Assembly: GCA_002499945.1 (NCBI GenBank)
Contig: DKYP01000082.1
Location: 1 to 11,444 of the forward strand
Reading direction: 5' to 3'
Source: Lachnoclostridium sp. UBA7097
Lineage (GTDB): Bacteria > Bacillota > Clostridia > Lachnospirales > Lachnospiraceae
Length of the DNA: 11,444 nt
The notes beneath the pieces were generated by a model. That model made no database searches. It worked only from the letters and a program-made list of their open reading frames with translations, and was not told the DNA's origin. Below, piece by piece: positions 1 to 7,601 of the stretch. The translations under genes were made by a program, and so were the position numbers. How positions within the stretch are numbered: the first letter of the stretch is position 1; the number at the start of each line of letters is the position of its first letter.

Positions 1-56
1 TATATAATGTATTGGGGTTTACGGTTATTAGTATAGCAACCTGTACAATTTAAGTG

Positions 57-100
57 TGCACAAACTTGCATAAAAATTTTTTTTAATTTTGTGCATTTTT
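57..100 (+). terminator. AT-rich inverted repeat with T tract after ftsH
   Basis: Arms TGCACAAA (57-64) and TTTGTGCA (88-95) enclose a 23-base AT-rich loop and are followed on the + strand by five T. This would suit a + strand terminator for a convergent gene left of the window. On the minus strand no T tract follows the hairpin, so it is a poor terminator for ftsH. The stem is weak and could be chance in such AT-rich DNA. Nothing else is recognisable in bases 1-115. Confidence 0.25.
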
Positions 101-115
101 ACTATAAAACCCCTT

Positions 116-2041
116 TTATACGTTGTCACTATCACCAGAACTTTCTGTATTTTCCGCTTTTATGCCTTCTATATGTTCTTTTTCCGCTTTATCTTCTATT
201 ACATGTGGTGCAAAGAGCGATTCAAATTCAAACCTGTCAATTCTTTCTTTTTCAAGAAGAAGTTTTGCACATTTATGAAGGATTTCCATATGCTCTTCCA
301 ATATATTTTTAGCTTTGGCATAACATTCATCCATAATACTTTTTACTTCGGTATCTATTTTTTTGGCAACGTCCTCACTGTACCCCCTGCTTGTATGCCC
401 GAAGTCACGCCCGATAAATACTTCGTCCTCATCAGCATAATTAATCATGCCTATATTTTTAGAGAAGCCATATTTAGTAACCATTGCTTTAGCTGTATTG
501 GTTGCCTGTTTTATATCTTGTGAAGCGCCTGTTGTTATATCATCAAATATTATAGATTCTGCAATACGCCCGCCAAGGCTTACAATAATATCCTGCAGCA
601 TCTTGCCTTTAGTCATAAACATTTCGTCACGCTCCGGGAGTGGCATTGTATAGCCTGCTGCCCCTGAACCTGTTGGTATAATTGATACCATATGGACAGG
701 TCCTACATCTGGAAGTACATGGAACAGTATTGCATGGCCTGCTTCATGGTATGCGGTGATTTTTTTATCTTTTTCAGAGATAATTTTGCTTTTCTTCTCT
801 TTACCTATCCCTACTTTTATAAATGACTTGCTTATATCTTCCTGCTCTATAAATTTACGTCCTTCCCTTGCACATACTATTGCAGCTTCATTTAAAAGGT
901 TTTCAAGGTCTGCCCCTGTAAATCCGACTGTGGTCTGTGCGATGGCTTTAAGGTCTACATCATCGCCAAGTGGTTTCCCTTTGGCATGGACACCAAGTAT
1001 TTCTTCACGGCCTTTTACATCAGGGCGTCCAACCGTAACACGCCTGTCAAAACGCCCGGGACGCAGTATTGCAGGGTCAAGTATATCTACACGGTTTGTA
1101 GCTGCCATAACTATTATGCCTTCATTAATGCCAAAACCGTCCATTTCAACAAGCATCTGGTTAAGTGTCTGCTCACGTTCATCATGCCCGCCTCCAAGTC
1201 CTGAACCACGCTTACGTGCAACTGCATCAATTTCATCTATAAATACTATACATGGTGCACTTCTTTTTGCTTCTGCAAATAAATCCCTTACACGTGAAGC
1301 ACCGACACCAACGAACATCTCTACAAAGTCTGAACCTGAAAGGCTGAAGAACGGGACGCCTGCTTCACCTGCCACTGCCTTTGCAAGAAGTGTCTTACCA
1401 GTTCCCGGAGGGCCTACAAGTATTATGCCTTTAGGTATACGTGCACCTACCCCTGTATATTTCCCAGGATTAGCAAGGAAATCAACTATTTCTTCTAATT
1501 CTTCTTTCTCTTCTTTAAGTCCTGCCACATCATTAAATGTCTTGGCATGCTGGTCATTCGGGTCAATGCGCTGAGCCCGGCTCTTACCGAAATTCATCAT
1601 TTTGGCATTGCTTCCATTTGTACCTGCTGACTGCGCAGATAGAAATGAAAACAGGAAAAATATAGCAATTATCCCAAGCCCGTATGGAAGCAGTGTGGTA
1701 ATAATCCATGAAGTCTTCTGGATATCATGGACTTTATACTTATTAGCAAATTCATTGTCATTATTAAGGATTTCTTCAACTTCTTTTACATCAGACACAT
1801 AAAAACTTACTGTCTGGCCGCCGGTTAATGTAACACTTACTTCACCTGTAGGGGTTTCCTGGTTAGGCAGGATTTCTACTGATGCAATCCTTCCACCATC
1901 TAAATCCGATTTAAATGTATTGATGTTATATGAACTTGCGGAATTGTTATCTAATGCCCCCGAAAGGTAAACTGCAAAAAAAATTATTGCAAGTATTAAA
2001 ACATAAAATCCTATTCCTGCTGTCTTCATCTGTTTCTTCAT
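116..2041 (-). CDS. ftsH: ATP-dependent zinc metalloprotease FtsH
   Basis: This is a membrane-anchored AAA+ protease that unfolds and degrades membrane proteins and some short-lived cytosolic regulators, working as a hexamer with its catalytic part in the cytoplasm. The 641-residue protein has a first membrane segment near residues 10-29, an outside domain, and a second membrane segment near 111-136. The AAA module shows Walker A GPPGTGKT (210-217), Walker B FIDEID (267-272) and a second region of homology with arginine fingers near R330 and R333. The protease part has the zinc motif HEAGH (432-436), with D509 the likely third ligand. The tail after about residue 615 is acidic. Length matches the family (about 640). 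AAGGAG precedes the ATG at a good distance. It is last in the spoIIE-tilS-hpt-ftsH run, 27 bases after hpt. In B. subtilis FtsH is needed for efficient sporulation, which fits this context. Identity is secure. Confidence 0.98.
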   Translation of the reverse strand: MKKQMKTAGIGFYVLILAIIFFAVYLSGALDNNSASSYNINTFKSDLDGGRIASVEILPNQETPTGEVSVTLTGGQTVSFYVSDVKEVEEILNNDNEFANKYKVHDIQKTSWIITTLLPYGLGIIAIFFLFSFLSAQSAGTNGSNAKMMNFGKSRAQRIDPNDQHAKTFNDVAGLKEEKEELEEIVDFLANPGKYTGVGARIPKGIILVGPPGTGKTLLAKAVAGEAGVPFFSLSGSDFVEMFVGVGASRVRDLFAEAKRSAPCIVFIDEIDAVARKRGSGLGGGHDEREQTLNQMLVEMDGFGINEGIIVMAATNRVDILDPAILRPGRFDRRVTVGRPDVKGREEILGVHAKGKPLGDDVDLKAIAQTTVGFTGADLENLLNEAAIVCAREGRKFIEQEDISKSFIKVGIGKEKKSKIISEKDKKITAYHEAGHAILFHVLPDVGPVHMVSIIPTGSGAAGYTMPLPERDEMFMTKGKMLQDIIVSLGGRIAESIIFDDITTGASQDIKQATNTAKAMVTKYGFSKNIGMINYADEDEVFIGRDFGHTSRGYSEDVAKKIDTEVKSIMDECYAKAKNILEEHMEILHKCAKLLLEKERIDRFEFESLFAPHVIEDKAEKEHIEGIKAENTESSGDSDNV

Positions 2042-2068
2042 GTATAATCTCCTTCACTGTTATTAGTT

Positions 2069-2599
2069 CTAATCCTCTATAAATTCCACTTCCCCTATAT
2101 ACGGAAGATTACGGTATTTTTGCGCATAATCAAGCCCATACCCTGCCACAAACTTGTCAGGTATAACAAAACCTGTATATTCAACTTCAATCTCTGTTTC
2201 CCTTCTGTCAGGTTTATCTAATAATGTACACAACTTAAGGCTTGCAGGATTTCTTGCAAGCAGCATCCTCTTTGTAAGGCTTAATGTTGAGCCTGTATCC
2301 ACTATGTCCTCAACAACAATACAATGTAATCCGTCAACCGGCTCATCAAGGTCTTTTTTTACTGTAAGCCTCCCCTGGCTTTCTGTACTGTCCCCATAGC
2401 TTGAAACTGCCATAAAATCAATTGTTACCGGCACTGACAATCTTTTGGCAAGTTCACAGCAAAAGAAAACACTGCCTTTTAATATACATATAAGGTGTAT
2501 TTCCTTTCCTTCATAATCTTTATTAATCTGTGCTGCCATCTCTGATATCTTATCTGTTATCTGCTTTTCTGTAATCATCTCATGTATAACTTCACCCAT
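2069..2599 (-). CDS. hpt: Hypoxanthine(-guanine) phosphoribosyltransferase
   Basis: This cytosolic purine-salvage enzyme transfers phosphoribose from PRPP to hypoxanthine, and usually guanine, giving IMP or GMP. The chosen start gives 176 residues, the usual size for the family. Visible motifs are the PPi-binding loop LKGS (40-43), the flexible loop around SYGDST (67-72), the PRPP-binding signature VVEDIVDTGST (95-105) with its acidic pair E97-D98, and the base-binding segment VIPDKFVAGYGLDY near the end. An upstream in-frame ATG at 2656 would add 19 residues lying inside tilS. I prefer 2599 because AGAAGGAGAG lies just upstream and the protein then starts like its relatives. The tilS stop is only 4 bases before this start, so the ribosome-binding site lies in the tilS 3' end and the two genes are probably co-transcribed. 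The exact base preference cannot be read from the sequence. Confidence 0.96.
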   Translation of the reverse strand: MGEVIHEMITEKQITDKISEMAAQINKDYEGKEIHLICILKGSVFFCCELAKRLSVPVTIDFMAVSSYGDSTESQGRLTVKKDLDEPVDGLHCIVVEDIVDTGSTLSLTKRMLLARNPASLKLCTLLDKPDRRETEIEVEYTGFVIPDKFVAGYGLDYAQKYRNLPYIGEVEFIED

Positions 2600-2603
2600 A
2601 TTG

Positions 2604-4031
2604 TTAATTCTCTCCTTCTGTGCATAAAACTGCACGTAAAACTTCCATTGTCCCATCTGTCACATAATAGTATGCACTGCACCTTCCAATAGAAGGTATC
2701 CACAAAACATGGCTTCCTTCTGCCAGTACCCATATCCTGCCACGTTCGTCCGCTGGTATCTTGCTGTCAATAAATATACGGCTTAGTTTTTTCCTTGAAC
2801 CATCAGTGCGCAGCCACATATAATCACCATCCCTTGGATATCTGAACTGTGGCATAAATTTTATTTTATCATAATCAAAGCATTTAGTACAGTAATTTTT
2901 TTCTATAATATGGGAAATATCTTTCCTTGCCACCCTTTCAAATAAAATAATATGCTTTTCACCATTAATATATTCAAGCCTGGCCCTGCCTGGCACACAA
3001 ATATCTATACATTTATTATTACAGCTGTGTATGTTACTACTGCCTTCTGCTTTCTTTACCCATATTTTGTTATAATCCCTTCCTGCTTCCATTCCATATG
3101 GCAGGCTTATCCTTTTTCCTGTATCTTTACAGGCAAGCCCTGCCATCATTTCTATATGTTTTGAAGTTATATCCTTTCGTCTGCCTGCCACATGCCCTGC
3201 CATGCGCAAAAATATTTCCCTTTGCAGGACAATATCTTCCTTGCAGATTATATCTGCATCTGTTATACATGCGTCCTTATCTTCCCTGACAATCTGTTTA
3301 TACCGCTTTTCTGCCTGCCTGTCAATATAAGCATAAATATCTTGCAGCTGGCTGGCAGTACCTGTAATACGTTCTACAGCTGCCGGCTGGATATTTTCTG
3401 TTATATATGGCATTATACCATTACGTATCATATTTCTTGCATATTTATTCCCTTCATTAGTAGAATCTATACAATAGCCCGTTCCCTCTTCCATAAGTGC
3501 TTCTTCTATCTCTGCACGCCTTATGCCAAGAAGCGGCCTGATAATACTGCCATTCTCAGGCCTCATGCCGCCAAGCCCCTTTATCCCGCTTCCTCTTAGA
3601 AGCTGGAACAGCACTGTTTCTGCCTGGTCATCTTTATGGTGCGCCACAGCAATTTTATTATAGCCAAGTTCTTTTCGTACACTTTCAAAGCACTCATACC
3701 TGTACTTTCTGCCTGCTTCTTCCTCTGTAACTTTTAGTTCTGCTGCAAGTGCAGGTATATCCTTATAAAAAATCCTGCATCTGTATCCAAGCCCCTGCAC
3801 AAAGCTTTCTGTAAATTTTTCATCCCGCAGGGCTTCCTCCCCTCTTATCCCATGGTTAATATGTACTGCACAAAGGGAAAGGTTGTACTCCCCTGCAAGT
3901 GCCGCAAGTACCAGGAATAAAAAGACCGAGTCAGCGCCTCCCGAAACCCCGGCAATAATTTTATCCCCGTATTTTACCAGTCCATTATCCTCAATAAAGC
4001 TTTTGACCTTTAAGTATATATTTCCCTGCAT
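2604..4031 (-). CDS. tilS: tRNA(Ile)-lysidine synthetase TilS
   Basis: TilS uses ATP to attach lysine to C34 of the CAU-anticodon tRNA(Ile), changing its decoding from AUG to AUA and its charging from Met to Ile. It is essential in most bacteria. The 475-residue protein has the PP-loop SGGADS (30-35) of N-type ATP pyrophosphatases, the family block AHHKDDQAET (130-139) followed by RGSG and GLGGM, and the C-terminal domain signature with RDGD, KKL and KIP near 400-426. B. subtilis TilS is about 472 residues. An ATG at 4049 would add six residues; I choose 4031 because GGGAGAGG is correctly spaced and the ATG overlaps the spoIIE stop by one base as TAATG, an arrangement typical of coupled translation. 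In B. subtilis yabS and yabT separate spoIIE and tilS; here they touch. No promoter space exists directly upstream, so expression must come from spoIIE's promoter or from one inside spoIIE. Confidence 0.97.
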   Translation of the reverse strand: MQGNIYLKVKSFIEDNGLVKYGDKIIAGVSGGADSVFLFLVLAALAGEYNLSLCAVHINHGIRGEEALRDEKFTESFVQGLGYRCRIFYKDIPALAAELKVTEEEAGRKYRYECFESVRKELGYNKIAVAHHKDDQAETVLFQLLRGSGIKGLGGMRPENGSIIRPLLGIRRAEIEEALMEEGTGYCIDSTNEGNKYARNMIRNGIMPYITENIQPAAVERITGTASQLQDIYAYIDRQAEKRYKQIVREDKDACITDADIICKEDIVLQREIFLRMAGHVAGRRKDITSKHIEMMAGLACKDTGKRISLPYGMEAGRDYNKIWVKKAEGSSNIHSCNNKCIDICVPGRARLEYINGEKHIILFERVARKDISHIIEKNYCTKCFDYDKIKFMPQFRYPRDGDYMWLRTDGSRKKLSRIFIDSKIPADERGRIWVLAEGSHVLWIPSIGRCSAYYYVTDGTMEVLRAVLCTEGEN

Positions 4032-6316
4032 TATTTTCCTCTCTCCCACAGCCCTGCAACTATTACTGTCATATCATCTGATGCTTTTCCGCCATTCCTT
4101 CTTACAGCTTCATCTAATATATGCTTTGCAATTTCCTGTGGGTTTATTATTTCACAACGTTTTAAGTATACTGTCAAGTCATCCCCGTTTCCTGTAAAAC
4201 AGTCCGCAACGCCATCTGTCATCATTATAACATAATCACCACCAGATATCCCGGTTTTTCCTACATATGATTCAATTTCATGCACAACGCCTACCGGCAG
4301 TGTCTGCCCCTCTATCATCATTACACGCTTATTATGCCTTAGGTACGTTGCGGAGGCCCCGTTTTTAAGGAAACAGCAGTCCCCTTTATAAAGGTTTAAG
4401 ATAACTATATCTGCTGTTGCATAGCCATCATCTTCCTCTCTTGAGATATAAAGCGAATTTATAAGCCTTATTGCAGAACTATGCGAAAACCCTGCTTCTG
4501 CCATCTGTTCTAAAAGTTCTATTACAGTTTTGCTCTCCTCCATTGCCCCGCTTCCGCTTCCCATACCATCTGAAAGCGCAAGAAGCATCTCACCGCCCGG
4601 AAGTGATATGCACGAAAATGCATCACCCGATATTTCCTCACCATCTTTTGGAATCCTGGCAACGCCTGTAATTGCATAAAGTGGCGTATCCTCTACAAAT
4701 ACAAAATTCACCATTTCATTTACAAGCACTTTTCTTGACTCTTCAGAAGGGCATATTGTCCTGCCAAGGACTTTTGAAAGCACCCTTGCTACTTCTGCTG
4801 AGGTTACAAGCCTTCCTTTTGCTGTTTTTGCCTGGAGGCTTATTTCCAGCCTGCCATCCTGTTTTTCATATGCAAATATATCTTCTACAACAACTTTTTT
4901 CTTCTCCAGTTCCCACGTAATCTTTTCTTCTATATCCAGTGAAAAGTCTTTTATCTGGGGCATGCTTTCTGCAAAATGTTTTACCATGTCGCTTACTTCT
5001 TTCATCTGTCCTGCAACAACCCTCCTGCTTTCTGCCATACGGTTTTTAAAGCCCATAAGCGTCCTCGCCATATAAAGGTTCTGGTTAGCCTCTGACAGGA
5101 ATTTCTCCGGGTATATACACTCATCAAGAAATTCTGCCGGCATCTGCGCAGGTATAATACAGCCCTGTTCTTGTGCAACAGCAAGTGTATTAAATATTTC
5201 AGGCCTGCATATTGCAACCTGCCCCATGCATTTTTCCCTGTTGGCACAGTTCCCACAGACTTTCTCATACATTTCATTCATCATTTTGCGCATATCATGG
5301 TTGTCCATCTCAAATTTATCATCTGTTTCTTTCATTAAAGCAACTGACAGTTTGCCAAATGCATCTGAAAATTCTTCCAGGCGCCGGCGCATCATATCCT
5401 GTACCCCTTTTTTTTCACTGGGGGGATTTCCCCTGTGCCGCTCTATCTTCCTAAAGAACTGGGAAGGAAGGCATAAGAATATAATTCCTGAAAGTATTAC
5501 TGCTTTCAGTGTGCCCTCTTCCATATTACTGCCATCAAGCATATAATTCAATGATATTGCCGACGTAAAAAATGATATTACCATTAAAAGCCTTCCCTGC
5601 CCCTGTACAATTCCCGCACAGATGCCAAGAAGTGCCATTATCCCGATTACCCCGGAGGACCTGCCACATAATGCAAACAATATCCCTGCTGATGTACCTG
5701 CAACAGCTGCTGTGCCTGTCCCATAACAATAACCTGTTAAAAGAATTGTAAAATATATAACTACATCTACAATGGAAATCCCTGATATTACTACCTTTGG
5801 AAAACCCCACGCAGCCAGTGCACCAATAATTACCATGCTTGCCATTTCTTCATTACCGGGCTGGTTATACTTCCCCGGATGCAGAAGGAAATGTATACCA
5901 TCATGGAATATCCTTGTACATGCAATTATCATTATGCTGCTTAATACTGCAAGCCATATATTAAAAACATTATATGGAAGAATACACAGCTGTAATACCC
6001 ACAACGCAGCAGATGCCACGGCAGATATAATTGCAGCATGTCCCATCTTTATATGTATCCCCCTTTTGCCTGCCATGTCTGAAGCAAGGATAAGCACAAA
6101 CATAACCATTCCACCGCAGACAGCCGTTTCCAGGCTCATGCTGCTGCATGCCATCCCAAGAAAAACCGCCAGCGCAACCGAAAAAACACCACCACCCTCT
6201 GTAAAGCCCGCCGCAAAATATGCAATCCCCACGGGATTAAGCCCAAATATACTTATACGCCCAACCAAAAATCCTAAAACTACCTGCAAAAGCATTCTTT
6301 TCTGAACCTGTTTCAT
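4031..6316 (-). CDS. spoIIE: Stage II sporulation protein E (PP2C phosphatase)
   Basis: SpoIIE is a membrane-bound serine phosphatase that acts at the polar septum. It dephosphorylates SpoIIAA, which then frees sigma-F in the forespore; it also interacts with FtsZ. The 761-residue protein has about ten hydrophobic segments over residues 10-285, a cytoplasmic linker of about 300-545, and a C-terminal PP2C domain. Metal-site acids are visible as GD (564-565), SDGMG with D583, MTDG with D701, and DD at 747-748. The linker holds four cysteines (354, 357, 363, 370) spaced C-x2-C-x5-C-x6-C. B. subtilis SpoIIE is slightly longer (827). A longer frame begins at 6397, but 6316 is chosen because GGAGG is well spaced, the residues then match the start of the membrane domain, and the longer form would cover the promoter -35 element. 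It follows a terminator and has its own Spo0A-type promoter. Its stop codon overlaps the tilS start. Confidence 0.97.
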   Translation of the reverse strand: MKQVQKRMLLQVVLGFLVGRISIFGLNPVGIAYFAAGFTEGGGVFSVALAVFLGMACSSMSLETAVCGGMVMFVLILASDMAGKRGIHIKMGHAAIISAVASAALWVLQLCILPYNVFNIWLAVLSSIMIIACTRIFHDGIHFLLHPGKYNQPGNEEMASMVIIGALAAWGFPKVVISGISIVDVVIYFTILLTGYCYGTGTAAVAGTSAGILFALCGRSSGVIGIMALLGICAGIVQGQGRLLMVISFFTSAISLNYMLDGSNMEEGTLKAVILSGIIFLCLPSQFFRKIERHRGNPPSEKKGVQDMMRRRLEEFSDAFGKLSVALMKETDDKFEMDNHDMRKMMNEMYEKVCGNCANREKCMGQVAICRPEIFNTLAVAQEQGCIIPAQMPAEFLDECIYPEKFLSEANQNLYMARTLMGFKNRMAESRRVVAGQMKEVSDMVKHFAESMPQIKDFSLDIEEKITWELEKKKVVVEDIFAYEKQDGRLEISLQAKTAKGRLVTSAEVARVLSKVLGRTICPSEESRKVLVNEMVNFVFVEDTPLYAITGVARIPKDGEEISGDAFSCISLPGGEMLLALSDGMGSGSGAMEESKTVIELLEQMAEAGFSHSSAIRLINSLYISREEDDGYATADIVILNLYKGDCCFLKNGASATYLRHNKRVMMIEGQTLPVGVVHEIESYVGKTGISGGDYVIMMTDGVADCFTGNGDDLTVYLKRCEIINPQEIAKHILDEAVRRNGGKASDDMTVIVAGLWERGK

Positions 6317-6364
6317 TGTAATCCTCCATTCTGAAATTTTTTCCGTTTTATTTTTTGCCAGCAC

Positions 6365-6398
6365 AGTATAAGAAAATTCTTTTGCATATTTTGTCAAA
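6365..6398 (-). promoter_or_regulatory. spoIIE promoter with overlapping Spo0A box
   Basis: On the minus strand TTGACA (6392-6397) and TATACT (6365-6370) are separated by 21 bp. This is too long for ordinary sigma-A use but is the spacing known for the Spo0A-activated spoIIE promoter of B. subtilis. Reading the + strand, 6390-6398 is TTTGTCAAA, a full match to the 0A-box consensus TTTGTCRAA, and it overlaps the -35 element. The predicted start lies about 40 bases before the spoIIE ATG. No convincing second 0A box was seen further upstream. Confidence 0.8.
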
Positions 6399-6411
6399 TC
6401 TAAGGCTCAAA

Positions 6412-6446
6412 TAAAAAAAATATGCCGCTGTTTAAACGGCATATTA
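6412..6446 (-). terminator. Intrinsic terminator after divIC
   Basis: On the minus strand a 9-bp stem (arms 6437-6445 and 6419-6427, core ATGCCG/CGGCAT) with a 9-base loop is followed by eight T (6420-6413). The ascending arm overlaps the divIC stop codon. It separates the divIC unit from spoIIE. Confidence 0.9.
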
Positions 6447-6764
6447 ATCGTTATTATCAGGCTCAAATATAATCTCATCTTTATAAACAAGTCCAAGTTT
6501 TTCCCTTGCAACTTCTTCAACATACTCATCTGTTTTTACATACTTTTCATATTCTTTAAGTTCCTCCGCCCTTTTATCTGCTTCTTTCTTTTCTTTTTTA
6601 AGGCCTGCAAGCTGCCTTGCATATTCTTTCTCCTGTGTCTTTAATACCGAATATTTATATGCCATTGTACCACAAAGCACCATAGATAATATAATAACCC
6701 CAAAAACTGTAAAACGCCCTATCCTTTTTTTACGGCTAGTCCGCCTCTTCTTCCTGCGTGACAT
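6444..6764 (-). CDS. divIC: Septum formation initiator, DivIC/FtsL/FtsB family
   Basis: This is a small bitopic membrane protein of the division septum. DivIC works with FtsL and DivIB (FtsQ) to recruit and activate septal wall synthesis. The 106-residue protein has a very basic cytoplasmic start (RRKKRR), one membrane segment near 17-37, a charged coiled coil at about 40-76, and the family's C-terminal motif YVEEVAREKLGLVYKDEIIF at about 81-100. B. subtilis DivIC is about 125 residues. A GTG at 6773 would add three residues; the ATG at 6764 is preferred because AGGTGG sits five bases upstream. It follows yabQ by 90 bases, which hold a possible promoter, and is directly followed by a strong terminator. 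The position between yabQ and spoIIE is the classical place of divIC; the yabR gene of B. subtilis is absent. An FtsL or FtsB label from some pipelines would describe the same family. Confidence 0.92.
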   Translation of the reverse strand: MSRRKKRRTSRKKRIGRFTVFGVIILSMVLCGTMAYKYSVLKTQEKEYARQLAGLKKEKKEADKRAEELKEYEKYVKTDEYVEEVAREKLGLVYKDEIIFEPDNND

Positions 6765-6815
6765 AAAAACCACCTGCTTTCCACAATACTAATATTCCAG
6801 TTACTAGTTTATATA

Positions 6816-6844
6816 AATATACACTATATTTTTATTTTTTACAA
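6816..6844 (-). promoter_or_regulatory. Candidate sigma-A promoter for divIC
   Basis: On the minus strand TTGTAA (6839-6844) and TATATT (6816-6821) are 17 bp apart, about 50 bases before the divIC start. The region is very AT-rich, so chance matches are likely. A division gene downstream of sporulation genes would be expected to have its own vegetative promoter, which raises the likelihood. Confidence 0.4.
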
Positions 6845-6854
6845 TCCAAAATAA

Positions 6855-7247
6855 TTAATTACTTTCAGTTTTCTTAGCTTTTTTCTGCTGTCTTTCCTGC
6901 CGCTTTTTTTTTAACAGCCTGTACAGTGATGGCCTGTGGCTGCCGAAAATTTTTACAAGCACCCCCCTTGCAGGCCTGCTTATCCCCTTTTCGTACAGCC
7001 ATGCCCCTGTCACAAGCATAAGCGCCCCATACCACCGTATCTCCCCGTCATTATAAACAAAAAATACGCAGTACACAGGTATGGCTGCTACTGCCCAGTA
7101 TAAGATATCTTCAATCCATACCAGTATACCAGAATGACAGAACATCCATCTTAAAAGCCTTAATACCTCGTAACAAAAAACCAGAGCCATTCCACAACAC
7201 AGTGTTACTATAAGAAAAGTAACCTGTCCATGAATAATTTCACTCAC
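6855..7247 (-). CDS. yabQ: Spore cortex protein YabQ
   Basis: YabQ is a membrane protein made in the mother cell during sporulation; in B. subtilis it localises to the membranes around the forespore and is needed for spore cortex formation. Its biochemical role is unknown. The 130-residue protein has hydrophobic segments at about 8-31, 41-65 and 71-86, then a highly basic cytoplasmic tail (KKKRQERQQKKAKK) near the end. It is shorter than B. subtilis YabQ (about 211 residues). Translation starts at GTG: GTGA is shared by the yabP stop (TGA) and this start, a 4-base overlap, with GGAGG eight bases upstream. The overlap implies coupled translation with yabP. Identity rests on membrane pattern plus the diagnostic place between yabP and divIC. 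Confidence 0.9.
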   Translation of the reverse strand: MSEIIHGQVTFLIVTLCCGMALVFCYEVLRLLRWMFCHSGILVWIEDILYWAVAAIPVYCVFFVYNDGEIRWYGALMLVTGAWLYEKGISRPARGVLVKIFGSHRPSLYRLLKKKRQERQQKKAKKTESN

Positions 7248-7543
7248 TGAAACATCCTCCCAAGAAATGAAGCTGCCTTTTTAGCTGGTTCTTCCTTATC
7301 AGAATACGCAAAACTGTCTATCCTCCCGTCAACATCAACTTCGCCTTTTTCAAGGGAAAGCCTGTTCACATGGAGTTCGTCGCCCCTTATAAGCAGGATT
7401 CCCTGCTCTGTTTCAAGATAGACCTCCTTCGCATCAAACGACAGCACATCCCTTACGCCTGACAATACCGCTGTCCGCCTTGCATTAAGATAAACCTTAT
7501 GTACCTGTTTGCCCTGTCTTTCTTCCATCCTTCTGTCTTCCAT
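7244..7543 (-). CDS. yabP: Sporulation protein YabP
   Basis: YabP is a small conserved sporulation protein, related in sequence to YqfC. In B. subtilis it is expressed in the mother cell with yabQ. The biochemical role is unknown. The 99-residue form chosen here matches the usual length of about 100. It has no signal peptide or membrane segment; the core is a beta-rich stretch with the family pattern (LSGVRDVLSFDAKEVYLET, then LLIRGDELHVNRLSLEKGEV), and it ends in a GRMFQ tail. A frame open to 7627 would add 28 residues overlapping rqcP; the start at 7543 is preferred because GGGAG lies eight bases upstream and homologues begin here. A candidate sigma-E promoter lies just upstream and would make yabP the first gene of a sporulation sub-operon with yabQ. 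Confidence 0.92.
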   Translation of the reverse strand: MEDRRMEERQGKQVHKVYLNARRTAVLSGVRDVLSFDAKEVYLETEQGILLIRGDELHVNRLSLEKGEVDVDGRIDSFAYSDKEEPAKKAASFLGRMFQ

Positions 7544-7572
7544 AAAAAAAACTCCCTTCATATTCTTATCAT

Positions 7573-7601
7573 AGTATATGAGGGGAGTATGGAAATTATA
7601 A
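7573..7601 (-). promoter_or_regulatory. Candidate sigma-E promoter for yabP-yabQ
   Basis: On the minus strand CATATACT (7573-7580) fits the sigma-E -10 pattern CATAYAMT at every position, and TTATAAT (7595-7601) fits five of seven positions of the -35 pattern KMATATT. They are 14 bp apart, the normal sigma-E spacing. The -35 overlaps the rqcP stop codon, and the predicted start lies about 25 bases before the yabP ATG. Confidence 0.5.

Noticed and set aside
30..39. Extended -10 type sequence TGCTATACT on the minus strand
   Set aside because: There is no -35 element at a suitable distance and no gene within the window for it to serve; AT-rich DNA gives such matches by chance.
756..1574. Long + strand open frame of 272 codons inside ftsH
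   Set aside because: It lies wholly inside the conserved FtsH coding region on the opposite strand, is rich in Ser and Pro as expected of an antisense shadow, and has no ribosome-binding site of note.
2600..2656. Longer N-terminus for Hpt starting at 2656
   Set aside because: It would overlap tilS by 53 bases and add residues not typical of the family; the ATG at 2599 has the better ribosome-binding site.
5772..6305. + strand open frame of 177 codons inside spoIIE
   Set aside because: It is antisense to the SpoIIE membrane domain and resembles no protein family; a shadow frame.
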